Positions 1 through 12,700 are shown, counted from the first letter of the stretch. The stretch: DNA of 64,000 nucleotides from Heliocybe sulcata (GCA_004369045.1 ML213511.1:1040349-1104348), one strand, 5' to 3'. Notes: generated by a model not told the origin, from the sequence alone. Made by a program: numbers and translations.

Positions 1-1375
1 ACTTGGAACGCATCCACCTTGCCAACGCCTTAGACTTCAGCGCCTCGATTTGTCTGCGCCTGCGCAATTCTAGCACAACGATACGATTGCTGATATCCAT
101 GGCTTTGGCTAGGTCGACATCTAGTTGCAACAGCTGATTGACCTGCGCTTTACGTCTGCTACGCATCTTCAGAGCAGCATCGTCCCGCCGCCTGAAGCAT
201 CCATAGGCATCTAGTTCGTCTGCCTTCAACTAGATAATATTGAGTCAAACAGAAACCGTGACGACAGAGCACACACGTGCAAGCCGGGGAGGACTTCTAG
301 TCCACGAGGCATCGTCCTACGCTTTATCCAGTGTGGGAAGATAGTCCGGGCCATAGCAGTCAATACAGGTGATTCTGGCACCCACTTCGGCACCCGATAC
401 GTCGCAAACAATACGGGCGTCAGTTTGGTCGCAAAAGTCTCTTCGTATGTGCTGAAAGGGGGGATCCCAGCCACAGCGCCTTCGTCGGCTTGGACAGAGT
501 CTCTGTGGTCACCACCAGACTCCTGACAGGATGAGATGCCAAGAACGTGCGCGTCAAATACTACCTGACTTGCCTTCAAGACGTCCGCAGTCACTTTCTC
601 GAAGATACCCATGACCAGTTCGAAATGGTCTTCGGATATTCGTATACCAGACATTGCATTTTGACTCTTGCCTGTACAACTGAGGCTCGCACGAGGTGCT
701 ATTCGACCTCCCGATTGTACTGCATCAATAGGACCGCATAGCCAGCCGTCGCATTCCTGCTTTATCTGTGGAACGTCTTCATCGGGGACTTTGCTCTCCA
801 TGTTGCAGTTATTGGTGTGCGTGAGCCACTGTGCGTCCTTTTCGTCCATAAAGTACGTAAACCCGTCCACAAGTCCATCTTCGATTGACTGTTCTACAGT
901 ATCCGATGACTGCAGATAATTGAAGGAATCGTTCCACCTCCGTTCTTCCTGAGCCAACGCGGGATACAGCCGCGAAACGTCCTTGAAGTCGGGAACAGGT
1001 ATGCAGGTAATCGGCTCCTTTGTTCCGCTGAGCGCTGCGTGACCTTGAATCGCATGCAAACTGACGCCAAGGGCAGCCTGGAGGTGATGTTCCTACGCAC
1101 ATAAAGACGCTTAGTGGCACGTTGCAACAACTCCTGTGAAGTTGGTGGCCTCTGCCATACCAGATTGTGCCACAGCCGGGATGAGAGATTTCCGCGATAA
1201 GACTCACATTGACATCTCTAACATCCACTCCAGCAGTAGTAACCGCACTGATGTCCTCAGCATGCTCGCGGGAGGTGGCACTCACTTCAACGGATCGCAG
1301 GATTTTGAGCATCGTGTGGTGGCGAGGGAAATTACGGCTTCTCAGGATGGCTCGGTCCTCGTTACCACGAGCCAT
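1..1375 (-). CDS. EPL1: Enhancer of polycomb-like protein (NuA4 subunit EPL1), 3' end cut by window edge
   Basis: EPL1 is the scaffold of the Piccolo/NuA4 histone H4 acetyltransferase in the nucleus. Three exons can be read: 1208-1375, 277-1092 and 1-223 (open at the edge). Exon 1 starts at an ATG and carries the basidiomycete EPL1 N-terminal stretch TTAGVDVRDVN. Its splice to exon 2 continues EHHLQAALG, as in family members. Exon 2 has the EPcA hallmarks IPVPDFKDVSRLYP and the acidic FMDEKDAQWL. Exon 3 gives CFRRRDDAALKMRSRRKAQ followed by a basic helix. Both introns have GT and AG ends at family-conserved points and both junctions are in phase. The spacer between the two EPcA motifs is divergent. 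A 30-nt GTGAG...AG piece in exon 1 could be exonic or a very short intron. The C-terminus lies outside the window. Confidence 0.85.
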
Positions 1376-2510
1376 AGCAGCGGCGACAGAGAGACAAGTT
1401 TAGCAGAAGGAAGAATGTGCAACGGTGAAGTTTGCAGTGCGAGTAGTACGTGCCGCGTTCTCGCATCGATTTCGTTCGCGGTGATCCAAAGCTCGTGATC
1501 TTGCCTAATCCAGATAGTGACGTGACTCGCCGTGGTCGAACGACCTCTCCAACTTGAGCTTCAGACCTGGGCTTATAAGCATGAGCACTGTGAGTAACAG
1601 GTAATAAAATCCAGTGCTGCAGGGCATGGACCGTGGCGAAACCCGTCCACCATACGTGCAGCAGGCCATATCTGGTGGCCAGGATGACAAGGACAGAGCT
1701 TGTTCGTTCACTGGCGCTTCCCTGAAAGACATACTGGCAATCAAAATGGCCAGCAGGGTCAATGGTAACTGCACTTAGAAAGCAGGCGTTGGCTAAGGAG
1801 CGCCTACTTCATAGGTGTAGCGGCCAGAGGCCTTCCCAACCTCGCCTATCCGGCTGCAGAGCAACGATAGCAAGGTAACTTGGACTTCATGCCTCTTCGG
1901 GAGAGCCATACTGTACCATGGAGCAAACACTGTAACAGTGTGCAAAGACAGCGGGCGGACACTGAGCGCTGAGCATAAGTATTGTGGACCGAACCCTCAG
2001 AAGCGATGGCAATGCTATCCAGCTGGGAATTATTATCAGGCCCCGACCGTTGCATGGCTCGCCTAGCAGGAGTCGCCGAGACGGGTAACCGGAGAAGCAA
2101 GTGGTCGAAAGGCAGAGGCGAGAGGCTCCGCCGCTGATCGAACGAGTTCGGATGTTGCCGAAGCACGCGCCGCATCACTTCCTCTCATTTTGCGGTTGGC
2201 AACTGCAGTCTGCAGAACAACAGTACTCCAAGCGGATCACAAATACAACGGCGAGTTGCTCATCGTGGCTAGTGTACACAGTACAGAGTGGGGTATGAAG
2301 GAGAACTATGACTCCCGGGAGCCATCGAGAGCGATCCACATGAAACTAAATGTACCAGATCAGAGCACAATATATACCATATACGATCTATATCCAAGTA
2401 AATATCCAAACAGGGAGAGGAGGGGTGTAGGCTTAATGAACTTGAGCATATGACATAGATATGACAGAATCAACCTAAGCAAGGGGTGAACGTGGGAGGA
2501 GGACCATGAG
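1376..2510. other. Intergenic region, no gene recognised
   Basis: This spacer runs from the EPL1 start to the azgA stop. Only short open frames occur on both strands, with no domain resemblance and no convincing exon chain. It should contain the EPL1 promoter (read leftward) and the 3' flank of azgA. Confidence 0.5.
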
Positions 2511-4715
2511 TTAGTGCGCCACGGCAGGCAGGGTCGACGCCTCCTGCATCTCGAGGGCCTTGTGCTTGTCAATATCCTGGCTCGCGGTGTCAACAGATGA
2601 CGAGCGCTGATGACCGGTATCCCGGCGCTCCAGGCGGAACTCGGAGTTATTCGAGTATCCGGCGGGGTAGGGGCTAGTGTCGCGCCCAAGTATCTTTTTC
2701 CTACAAGACGCAAGTAAGAATGTTATAAAGGTGGTAAGTTATAGGGACTAGGGAGGTACTGACATCCAGTAAGGCATGAGGCCACCAGGAGGGACAGTCC
2801 AGCCTTCAGCGAGGTCGTACGTGGTTGGAACTATGCGACCTCCACTCAGCCTCTTGATAATCCAAGGGATGCCGTTGATGGCGATATAGGAACCAACACC
2901 AGCGATGACGCCGTAGGCAATACTGCGGAAAATCTCATGTTAGAGAATCGCAGGAGGACTGGGTTGCAGCACGTACTTGTACGACAAGGGAATGATGATC
3001 ACAGTCAAGAAAGCAGGAACTGCATCGCCTGCATAATCCCAGTTGATCTCCCGAACACTAGAAAAAAGTAAGTGGAATCGTCATGTCGACCAATGGGATA
3101 ACAGACGTACTTCCTAATCATCATACTACCCACAAGCACGAGCGCACCACCTGTTGCCCAGCTGGGGATACTGGCGAAGATTGGAGCAAAGAATACACAT
3201 ATGAAGAAGGCAAGCCCAGTCGTGACGGCGGTGATACCGGTCTTGCCACCCTCTACCATACGTACGCTTCAATATCGCACGTGACGACAGATCAAAGAAT
3301 GAAACGTACCGCTGATACCGGTAGCACTCTCGATGAAGGCGGTAACAGGGCTGGTGCCCATGAGAGCACCCATACTGATGGAAAATGCATCGATGCAGTA
3401 GGCGATGGTCGAATTTTCGAAGTCGAGTGTGACAGGGTCCCGTAAGCCGGCAAACTTCGCCATAGAGTAGAGGGTACTGTGAGAGTGAGATACTGTAAGA
3501 AGCGAACAGTGGCGGAGTGATAAGAATTAACGTACCCGGTGGTATCGAGGATATCGACGTATAGGAAGGTGATAAGGGCATACCAGACCCTTCCCTTGCT
3601 AGTGATAGCGCAGATATTAGTTAAATTTTAGAGCAGAAAACGGTGATCGTACCCATAGTGCCAGTCAATCGCGTTTCCGATCTGGTTGATAGGATGCCAA
3701 GTAACGACCTTCTTGAAGAAATCGAACAGCAAGTCGCCGCTCTCAGTGTGCGGGAAATACGTGACCGCGCTGTTCCTCGGCCAGCTGATGATACTCGTGA
3801 TAAAGATGCCGATGAGGATGGCACCCTTGACGCGGTACAGCATCAGAAGCACCGTGAGGATACCGCCGGTGAAGATCCCTAGCCACATCGTGGGGCTTTG
3901 GAGGACGCCGTGCTGACAATACCCTGACAAGCCCTCGTAGTAGTTGTCGGCTGTACAGCCGCCGAGGCCGACCAGATTTGTCGTGTCACCGCCGATGACA
4001 CCCAGGCCTCCCGAGCCCAGTCCAATGAACGCAATGTAGAGACCAATACCCGCGCCAACGGCCATAACGAGAGACTGCGGCATGATACGCGCGAGCCATT
4101 GACGCAAGCCGAGGAGGGAGAGAATGAAGAAAATCCAGCCCTCGAGGAAGACAGCGGCGAGCGCCTCGCGGTAGCTGATTATCCCAGTCCCGTGGAACCC
4201 GACGACGGAGTATGTGAACTGCAAGGGATTAGACTGAAGTTAAAATGTACGGCAAAGTGGGGCATACGTAAGCGTTAAGACCCAAACCCGGTGCCATTCC
4301 GATAGGGAGGTTTGCCAGCGCCCCCATCAGGAAACTTGAGAGCGCAGAGATGGCTGCGGTGGTGGTGATCAGGTCTCTGTTGACCTCTTGCAGACAGTTG
4401 GCGTAATCTTGGTCCGTTGCGCACGTTGGGTCGTCAGCGTTGTTGCATACACAAGTTCCTCCAGAATCGGCGAGGATAGACGCATTGACCGAGATAATGT
4501 ACGCCATGGCAGCCCAGGTCGTTAATCCGGCGCGGATCTCGGTCTACGCAGCTTCGTGTGAGCGATGAAAGTTACAATACAAGACGGTCGCTGCTTACCA
4601 GGAAACGAGAGCCCTCACGCTCCTTGGGGTGGCCTGACCCCTCCAGTCTGAACCATCGGCCAAATGCCGAGTTGGCGACATGGGCGTTAATCCTGTCGGC
4701 CCAAGTGATGCTCAT
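2511..4715 (-). CDS. azgA: AzgA-type purine permease (hypoxanthine/adenine/guanine transporter)
   Basis: Plasma-membrane proton symporter of the AzgA branch of nucleobase transporters (NCS2-like fold) that takes up adenine, guanine and hypoxanthine. Nine exons join in phase to 586 aa: 4599-4715, 4268-4543, 3653-4218, 3536-3598, 3310-3476, 3111-3252, 2977-3057, 2764-2922 and 2511-2700. Start MSITWADRINAHVANSAFG is the usual AzgA opening. Signature segments follow: TEIRAGLTTWAAMAYIISVN, GMAPGLGLNAYFTYSVVG, DTTGTLYSMAKFAG, GTSPVTAFIESATGISEGGK, APIFASIPSWATGGALVLVG and VREINWDYAGDAVPAFLT. The tail after the last membrane span is hydrophilic. A cysteine-rich loop (CVCNNADDPTCATDQDYANC) follows the first span. 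All introns are 45-70 nt with GT-AG ends. The length matches the family and I see no lesion. It is divergently arranged with the SDR gene across about 960 bp. Confidence 0.93.
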
Positions 4716-5679
4716 GACGGGAAGAGGAGAAGAGACGGGGAGACGCTAAATGAGAGCAGCGTAATAAGAGGAAGGAAAACGAAGGAACGCCAGATGCAAT
4801 AACTGCAAGGCACAGGAGAGCCGGGAAAAGCCTGAGGACCTCCTGGCTTGGCTGGCTAAAAGGTGTCTCGGATGAGAGAACCCATCTTTTCGGTACTTTC
4901 TGCGAATTACCCGATGTCGACAAGCGCGTCCATCGAGATTTGAGATCAGAGGCGAAGGATCGGCACAGTGGCATCTTGCCTTATCGAGTGGCCGCAAACA
5001 TATGATCACAGATTCTTAGACGCGGTTGCACACAACCCCCGCTAACATTTCTTCCACCAGAAGCTGATATCCCCCACATCAGAAACCGTTTCTGCTCACG
5101 CAGCGGAGTCGTATAATCTGGGTATCGCAGCTCGGACTGGATGGAGGAAAGACTCACAATACATGGCGCCTCCAGTTATCTTGCACTGCATCAAGCTGTC
5201 AGGCGGATGTCAATACAACCGCTGTGGAAAACATCAGCGGAATGTCCACTTCCGCCTGATCACGCTCGCACGCCACTTTGAGGCAGTTCAAACCTGAAGC
5301 GCGTTGGAGGAACTGAGTAACCTTGCTTGATATGTATGTTTCATGTGGTGACCGACTGCTCGGCTGCACAAGACCTGCAAAAAATGCAGATCTAGACGGA
5401 GGAAGCCACCCGTTCTGCGGTTTCCTTGACAACCTTGGTTTCCCAGCTGTGCCCGATTCAAGTATTAATGTGGCTGAAAGTATTAATGTGGCTGATAGGA
5501 ATGCAGCTCTCCTCGCAGCCTTTAAGCTTAACATAGCTCGGCGTCTTCTTATACTTAGATTTCTGCACGGAAATACCCTGCGTGTGATTCAAGAATGACG
5601 ACAGGTCTGGCCTTCTCATCTTATCAGCAGTCTGAATATTCGAGTCGTTCTCTTACCTTCAACTTCCACACCGATTTCT
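4716..5679. other. Divergent promoter region between azgA and the SDR gene
   Basis: About 960 bp between two gene starts on opposite strands. No exon chain or domain is seen. It includes an 18-bp tandem duplication at 5460-5495. Short open frames here lack family resemblance. Confidence 0.45.
5460..5495. repeat. Exact 18-bp tandem duplication
   Basis: The unit AAGTATTAATGTGGCTGA occurs twice head to tail (5460-5477 and 5478-5495) without a mismatch, in the azgA/SDR promoter region. Confidence 0.9.
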
Positions 5680-6948
5680 ATGCATTCCGAGTCCGTCAGA
5701 GGAAAGCTCGCACTGATCACAGGCTGCACGTACGTCCAAACCTTCTGATATACCTGATCACCCTAACCCTTGTTCGCGTCCCTTCCACTGCACCTGCCCG
5801 GTTTACCCGGCGCGTCCCCGATCCCCTCGCATCACAATATAATTGAAACCTTCTCTCTTCCGTTGGAATTGTGCATGCTGGGCTTTGCACCCGGGTATCA
5901 TGAATCAGCGGGGGCATCGGCCGCGCAACCGCTGTAGCGCTCGCCAAACACGGCGTCAACATCGCTATCCACTACAACGCCAACTCTGGCAATGCCGCCG
6001 CCCTGGCTGACGAGCTCTCTGAGCAGGGCGTAAAGGCCTCCTACTTCCAGGCCGATATGGGAAACTACGACGAGGTGCGGCGGATGCATGCGGAGGTCGT
6101 GGAGAGCATGGGCCATCTGGATGTGCTCTTCAACAATGCGGGAACGACAACCAAGGTGATTGGGAGAGCCGGGGCGATTGAGGATGTAGACATGGATGTA
6201 TTCGAGCGGACCTGGAGAGTCAACTCTGGGAGCAGCTTCCTGGTGAGGAGTTCCACCCGCTAGAAAGGTGTATTAAGCTGGATGTCCCATCTACCAGTTG
6301 ACGCAACTCTGCGTGCCTCACATGGTCAAGCAGCAGTTTGGCCGGATCGTGTTCAACTCCAGGCAAGCTTGTTCATGTCTCGAGCGAGGAACGCGGCTCA
6401 CGCCTCAATATAGCGTCGCGGCAGGCACTGGAGGCGTGATCGGACCCCACTATGCCTCATCAAAATCTGCGCTTCATGGCATGATGCATTGGATTGCACA
6501 GCGATACGCGAAAGACGGTGTTGTACGCCCTATACCAACCCTTGAAAGAGACCAAAATTTGACGGTAGCTTCGTAATCGTAGACTTGTAACGCCGTGGCA
6601 CCGGCGCTCATAGTCGGTCAGTAGAAGACTCGTTCTACAGAGGTGAGGCACTCACCGCCAGTGCAGGAACTGAAATGATGTCCAATCCCAACCCGGAAAA
6701 CCTGGTAAGTCGCACTAGAGGGCTATATATGACTGCTCCATTTACGGTCGTACAGAAAATGATTCCTGTGGGTCGTTTCGGCCAACCTGAGGAGATAGCT
6801 TCCATAGTCGAGATGCTCGTCGGCAACGCGTACATGACAAACAAGGTACGGCTTCTTTTGTTCCGCTGTTAAAGGTGGCTGATGATGCTATGCTCTGATC
6901 ACGCAGATCATTGTCGCGGATGGAGGTTGGACGGCCGGTGCCTTCTAA
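5680..6948 (+). CDS. Short-chain dehydrogenase/reductase (classical SDR)
   Basis: NAD(P)(H)-dependent oxidoreductase of unknown substrate. Eight exons join to 253 aa: 5680-5729, 5909-6242, 6298-6362, 6414-6522, 6583-6616, 6667-6704, 6756-6845 and 6907-6948. The cofactor motif ITGCTGGIGRA is split by intron 1. NNAG lies in exon 2 (FNNAGTTTK). The catalytic YASSK is in exon 4 (GPHYASSKSALHG), preceded by the usual Ser region. CNAVAPALIVGTEM and RFGQPEEIA follow, and the end IIVADGGWTAGAF is the classical SDR finish. Intron 1 is 179 nt, long for this window. Intron 3 (6363-6413) has a GC donor, AG|GCAAGC, with a normal AG acceptor; reading through it breaks the frame. Bacterial-type 3-oxoacyl-ACP or glucose dehydrogenases are the closest general relatives, so the substrate cannot be stated. 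Confidence 0.88.
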
Positions 6949-8273
6949 GCATGCGGAAGAAAGGGTAGGAGCTTGAAGACAATAAAATGAATGTACGTTA
7001 CCGCGATGGTATGAAAATATCTCGAGTTCGCCTCCGTGGGCGAGTCTTCAGCGGGCACGCCCGGCACACCTAGGCTTCGACGATCGGAATCCAGCGTATT
7101 CAATGCTTTAAAGATGTCCCTAATTGCGACCAATCCGACGTGCACAGTATGCATTGCATAAATTGCGGTAAATGGATCAGCTTAGGCGAGAGGCCCACTT
7201 ACGCGATTACGCCGTCTCGAACCATCTCAAGCGGTGGATCAAGTGAATGGCTCTTACTAGATCTCGCTGTGCCTCGAGTTTTGTTACTCATATCTGACTT
7301 GCCGCCGGTTAGACCTAGTGATCGCGTAGCGTTGGCCGAGCGCAAACTGAAAGTTGTCAACGGCCCGCAGGCCAGGGCGTTCGCTCCTCGTGCTATGGAG
7401 TGCGCGTCTTCTGGTGAGACTGTCATGCCTGCCTGACAATGGCTTGATGAAATGGAATAAATACAAGGCGAGCTGCGCCTAGTAAGTCTTCAACTATTGC
7501 ACAATACTTTGAGGAGACCGCTGAGATTTTCTTCAGTACCTAACCGAAGTCCGTCGTCGCGCCAGTTAGTGAACAGTACGGCGGCAGCTGTCTCTGACAC
7601 CGTAAGCGCACGAACATGTATCCAGCGGAAACCTAACCCAAGGTATTAATTTGCAGGATGATAATGGCACACCATCAATAAAATAGAGAATCCCATCAAG
7701 AATCACGTTGACCATCAGCTTCATTGGCTCACTAGGAAGAGGTGGGATTCATTGGTTCGGCCTGCAAGAACTCTTGGGCGGTAGCTCAAATTCTCGGGGC
7801 CAAGCTGCGAGTTGACTTCGTCAAAGCGACTGCATACGGCTTAATAGCGCTATACGCATTGCCAGAGAAGTATGGCCTCTGCTTAAGGTTGCCTAAGGAA
7901 ACCCATCAGTATCCCGTCATTTAAATATATGCTAGGAAGCGGACCATCTGCTGTTCGAAAGTCATGAATATGGGCGTGGCAGATACCGATACCAAGTCGG
8001 TCTGGTATGCCCGACTGCGTATATCCTGGTTCCCAACCTGACAACTGCAAAATCTCTGAAAAAAGAGTAAACTCTAGGCACGGGTACGCTGCGCACTGCA
8101 TGCCCCACGCGTGGGGGCCTGAGGAATTGAAGGTATACAGACAGTCAAGCAAAGTCTGACCGCTCCCCACTGAAGCCCGGAGAGTGAACTCTGGGCAATG
8201 GAAACAGGGACGCAGCGGAGATTTAATTACTACAAGCGCAGGGTAGGATATCGATACAGCGGCAGTCGTCTCA
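6949..8273. other. Gene-poor stretch, nothing recognised
   Basis: Downstream of the SDR gene there are only short unrelated open frames. No exon chain, domain or repeat larger than a few bases was recognised before the short tandem duplication at 8274. Confidence 0.45.
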
Positions 8274-8305
8274 ATACAGAGAGTAAACGATACAGAGAGT
8301 AAACT
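8274..8305. repeat. 16-bp tandem duplication at the edge of the decayed kinase copy
   Basis: ATACAGAGAGTAAAC is repeated head to tail (8274-8289 and 8290-8305, last base differs). The paralogous position beside the intact kinase gene (about 49122-49145) has a single unit, so the duplication arose in this copy. Confidence 0.85.
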
Positions 8306-8306
8306 A

Positions 8307-8966
8307 TCAGTTGTTGATCTGTCCCGCACCGGTGGAAGCAGCGTGCAGTGCCGGCAGATAGTGCTGGAGTTCCTCAGGTACTTTGTAGTCCTTCATCATT
8401 ACCTCCGCCACCCTCTGGATATACTCGCCATACTTCGGGTCCATAGCCTCCACTGTCTCATTAAGCATCCGGCACAGCCGCTCGAAATACACCCCCGGTG
8501 ATTCAGCAGGTTCCACCTGTTCGCCGAGCTGCGCGCCGAAACGCCTGCGGCGAGCCTTGCATATAGCCTTCTCTGCTTGCCACGCGAGCTGACAAATAGC
8601 CATGAAGTGTCCACTGTGGGAGTCGGTCGAAGGGAGAACATCCGTCAGATTGTCGCGTTTCCTCCCCGCTATCAACTTCGGATCGTAGGCTGCTGTCCAA
8701 TCCCGGTACGCGTCGTGGACTGCTACCTTGCCTTTATCGTAGCGAGCACAGATCCACAGACCCACGTATGCAAACGACTCAACATCATACTCTGGCAGGC
8801 CAATTACTCCGCGGTCCTGTGCAAGAGTGTCGAGATAGGACGTACCGTAGAGGTGCGCGACCGGCTTGCCACTCCGAAATGAAGTGAGGAGAGCATGGGC
8901 CATAAACGGGATGGTACCAGTCCGATCATTTGCAAGTAAACGGTTGTCACTGTGATAGATCGACAA
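8307..8966 (-). pseudogene. FunK1-type kinase fragment (C-terminal third, internally deleted copy)
   Basis: The 219-codon frame matches the C-terminal part of the intact FunK1 gene at 49145-51834 almost residue for residue (IYHSDNRLLANDRTGTIPFMAHALLTSFRSGKPVAHLYG and onward). It lacks the N-terminal part and the catalytic HRD and DFD segments. It has no ATG in frame. At about 8966 the homology jumps directly to the sequence in front of the intact gene's start (about 51835), so roughly 2 kb has been deleted. A few substitutions separate it from the intact gene, but the remaining frame is open. This is a non-functional relic of a duplicated cassette. Confidence 0.85.
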
Positions 8967-9330
8967 GTCATGAGGTTACGAATCGTCTATCAATGCATCA
9001 AGCAACGAAGTATACATACTCGCGAGACGTCATATGCCTCTCACCGGATGGTGTCGAGTGGATTGAGTTCGACGAGGCGGTGGTCCGCTCCTCCAGGGTG
9101 CAAGAGTGCGGCAAAGGATTGAATAATGAAGACGCGACACGCGACAACACGCGCAAGGACCCACATTCGACTTCCCGCGGTTTGTTCGGTGATGTCGCGT
9201 TAACGGGCACGTGACACAACGCACGCTCTTTGTGGCATACACATGCATCTGACAATCCAATAATAAGCCGAGCACAAGATACGTACCTAGTAGTAGTTGG
9301 GCATCGGTCAGTGCTAAGAGCTTTTTTTCG
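8967..9330. other. Duplicated cassette spacer (kinase 5' flank to membrane-gene 3' flank)
   Basis: The sequence beginning ATGAGGTTACGAATCG matches the region just upstream of the intact FunK1 gene at 51835 onward. Segments around 9190-9330 match, in reverse, 46530-46850. This is the non-coding spacer of the cassette and gives the ancestral order kinase - spacer - membrane gene. I see no coding exon. Confidence 0.7.
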
Positions 9331-9455
9331 TCTACAACCAGAGGGAACTCGTTAATAGATTGTCAAAGTACAGGTAACGTCCGCAGAGCAATAATCAGAA
9401 TTCCCCATAATGTCAATCATAAACTGAAAGCCCACGCCAGAAGTAAAGAAGTCAA

Positions 9456-9745
9456 TCAAATCCACCTTAAGACTTTCCGCCTGCAGAGGGCCCAAGGGAG
9501 ACGGATCCACCTTCCTGGAGAATTAAACAGAACCGTTGGTTCCGCCTCACGCGAGGTAGAGGCGCTGGCTGGTGACCGGTGACCATCGGCGCCACCAGTC
9601 CTACGGCTCTCAATCCACATCCAACACCCAAATACCACGGCACCTATAAACAGCACTCCGAGAGAGACCTTGATGAGCGTGAAGACGAGACTCAACAGTA
9701 GAGCGCCGATCGATCAGACGACCATTACGAGACGGAAACTCAGGC
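9456..9745 (-). pseudogene. Truncated copy of the cassette membrane-protein gene (C-terminal spans only)
   Basis: Reverse-strand homology to the 3' end of the intact gene at 45411-46424: the stretches SLVFTLIK.SLGVLFIGAVVFGCWMWIES, RTGGADGH and TSREAEPTVLFN are shared. The match stops near 9745, and further upstream the sequence is unrelated. The frame is also disrupted near 9700, where the intact copy reads through. It sits next to the kinase relic in the same orientation as the inverted copy at 53824-54840. Confidence 0.8.
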
Positions 9746-12700
9746 GGAGACTCCTGGCCGAAATCGCGTCTTTGTGTTTCGTGCTCCGCTCTTAGGGATG
9801 GGAACTGGGGTGCGTATCCCGCCACCAGAACGCTGACGGCGGCGAGCGCTAGTGCACAAGTCGGACTGCCGCTGCCAGGCAGGTCTCGAACGCGAGGACG
9901 GATGACCGAGGCCATCCCCCGCATGCTTGACGATGTGTACTTCATTTAAGCCTCTTTCACGAGATTCAATTCCTGCGAGACAGGTGAGTAGGCGGCGGCG
10001 AGCGGATTAGCGTGTGGGCGTGCTTGGTGAACTTGAGCCTCGAATGCACGCGGGGAATTACCGACAGGCACGCGTGACGCGTCTACGCGTTGTGGGCGCA
10101 CTGCGAAGCTCGTCAACCGGAGAATTTAAGCGCGGTTAATGCAATCGAGAAGCCGACAGCGTACCTGCGTTACGACCCAAGACTTAGGCGTGACGAGGCT
10201 GTATGCGCGTAGCTGCGCTGAAACACGGATCCGCCGTTCTGGGTTGGATTCGCAAGGTATCCGCTCGGGCTTTATAAGACGGCTGGCTGGCCGTTCGCGG
10301 CGTGCACTGCGATACGGAACTCGTCTGTTAGCATGCTCTCAATGATTCAGCATGTGAGAAAGCCTGTGCCACTTTGCAAGAGTCAGCATTCCACAGCCGA
10401 CATCTCGAGCTCCGTCAAAGGTGGACGCCGAACCCCATAACTACTCGCCGCCTGAGAAGCACTCGTAGCGTGCTTCTCGGACAGTGAGTGGAGTCGCGAC
10501 GACCGAGTAGGGGAATCCTTCCATGATGGGGATACGTACTGTGTCATCGTAATGGCAAGAGGCGCAGTGCTTGCGTATAGCCAGACAGGATGAGCGGTGT
10601 TCCGGTAGATAATCCTGAGAGTGAAACCCATAACGTCATCGTTCGGAACGCTCAGCATCGGCAATAGACTTACTTGAAAGCCTCTGTGCGCTCATCGAGT
10701 TCGATAGCGATCACAAGGCAGTAACCCCTTCTCAGGATAATCACTGAAAGAAGCCCCGACATCGCGACATTATGTGAAATGCCTCCGAGATGGCAAAAGC
10801 CTCACGCATCGGTTGCTTTCTGGTATGTTAATGCTTAGACACTGAATGAGCGTGTTCGATTACCGTACGGAAGATAATTCGAGTCAAATACACCTACCCA
10901 GCATGCATCCTATCTGATGCTTCAACCCAATCCGCCGCAAGGATGGCTGTCAACGCCACTCTGATTGTCATGAACACGAGAGGCAGCATACCTATGTAAT
11001 TCCCAGCTTCTCAGATCGCTTTGGATCTTCCGGGGATTCCGTGACGTTGCTGGAATGCGCTTTCGGGACAACGTACCCAGTCGATTGCTGGTCTACTGCG
11101 AGACCCGCGGTCCATTGAGTAGACGGTCACCAAAGCACCCAGAGCCCGCGTGGTAGACGTTAAAGAGCGGGTATCGCCTGTCTGAGTGTACGGCACTTTG
11201 ATTAGATTGGCCTGCTGGATGCGAGATCACTCTGACGGAGGTGGCGAGAACTGAGCGAGTGCGCGCGAGAGCAAAGACCAGGCAACCCTATTCGGCATAT
11301 TTGTGGTTCACCAAAGTCTCGGAGCCCGTAAAAGAGGCGATTAGGCAAGGGGAGTGGAAAGATGGCCCAGCACGTATAATAGCGAGAACTTGAGAGTCCC
11401 AGTTGCACGCAAAGAAAGCATCGGACGAGATATTGCCGCTAGCATGTGTCGCCGAGGTTATTGCACTGCACCAGGACCGGACAAAGCTAGAACAAGCTTG
11501 ATAGAACACATCGCTCGAGTCAGACAGATGAGAAAAGGTCGGAATCATTAGGGACCAATCCGCGGCTCATATGTAGTGTTGCAAGCAGCGGGATGTGGCG
11601 TGGGCATACGGTTTCCTCGGCGAGTTGTCGGATCGCCGAGGAAGCATACCTTGAATACTATAAATTCCCATTTGTATCTAGCGCCCTCGCATTCTCTTGA
11701 AATTGATGCATTGTGCGTTCTATATCTTCTGCTCTGGTTGTAATAAAAAGCATATCTCTCATCTGGGCCGATCGTGCTGGGTATGTACCGGCTCGCGTTT
11801 AACTACAAGGGGGGAATAAAACAGTAACCCTGGCTATATATTCGGAAATAATTTAGGTGACCTCAGGACTCGAAACACATGCCATGCTTGCAATGGCCCT
11901 CTTCCACAAGTTGATAAAACCGACTACTACTGTATACATAGCCAATCCGATCCGGTCCGATCCGACCGTGTACACGCTCTTGCAACGTTAATGCTCTTCC
12001 ATAATGCCCATATGAATCATTTCAGCAGACGCCCTTATTGTATCTGGACTAGGCGTACTTGACTCGCCCTTCTGTGTGCATTGCCTGTACATCTGCGCAC
12101 CGGCAGGACCTCCTATGCGGCTGGCGACTTGGATATTAGTACCCGATCAGCACAGCATCCGCACATGGAGTCAAACTCCGGAAGGTTGAGTTCAGGGCAC
12201 AATGGCCCGTACATGCAGCGCTGTGATACATCCTCCGTTCGCGCCGATAAAGTAACCCATATTTTACTGCCCTAACGCCTTGCCACAGATTACACCTCCT
12301 CATCTTGTTATATATCTGCCCTGGGATATCCTCGGTATCTCCTTCTGAACTGCCTGGCATGCCACAAGACGAATCCGAATCCTTTTGCCATGGACACCCC
12401 GTTGCAGGCCAGTCCCTTGGACTGGGAGCACGGTCCATCTACGCACTCCTAATGATACCGTACAGTTTCTGTTGGCTTTTGTTAGCCATACTGGCAGCAA
12501 TCGAATGGCTTCTGCGATATGTAGCTGTTGTCCCTCTATTGTTAAGTTGGCGCTCTTCTCTGACACCCATATCAGCTCCTATGCGCTGCTGACAAGCGGC
12601 ATGGAAAGGATCTGACTGTCGTCCGCCTGGAGAAGGGCTTCAGAGCTTCGATATCGTCAATGTCCCTACATTGTTCAAGACGGATGGACTTCCCCAATAG

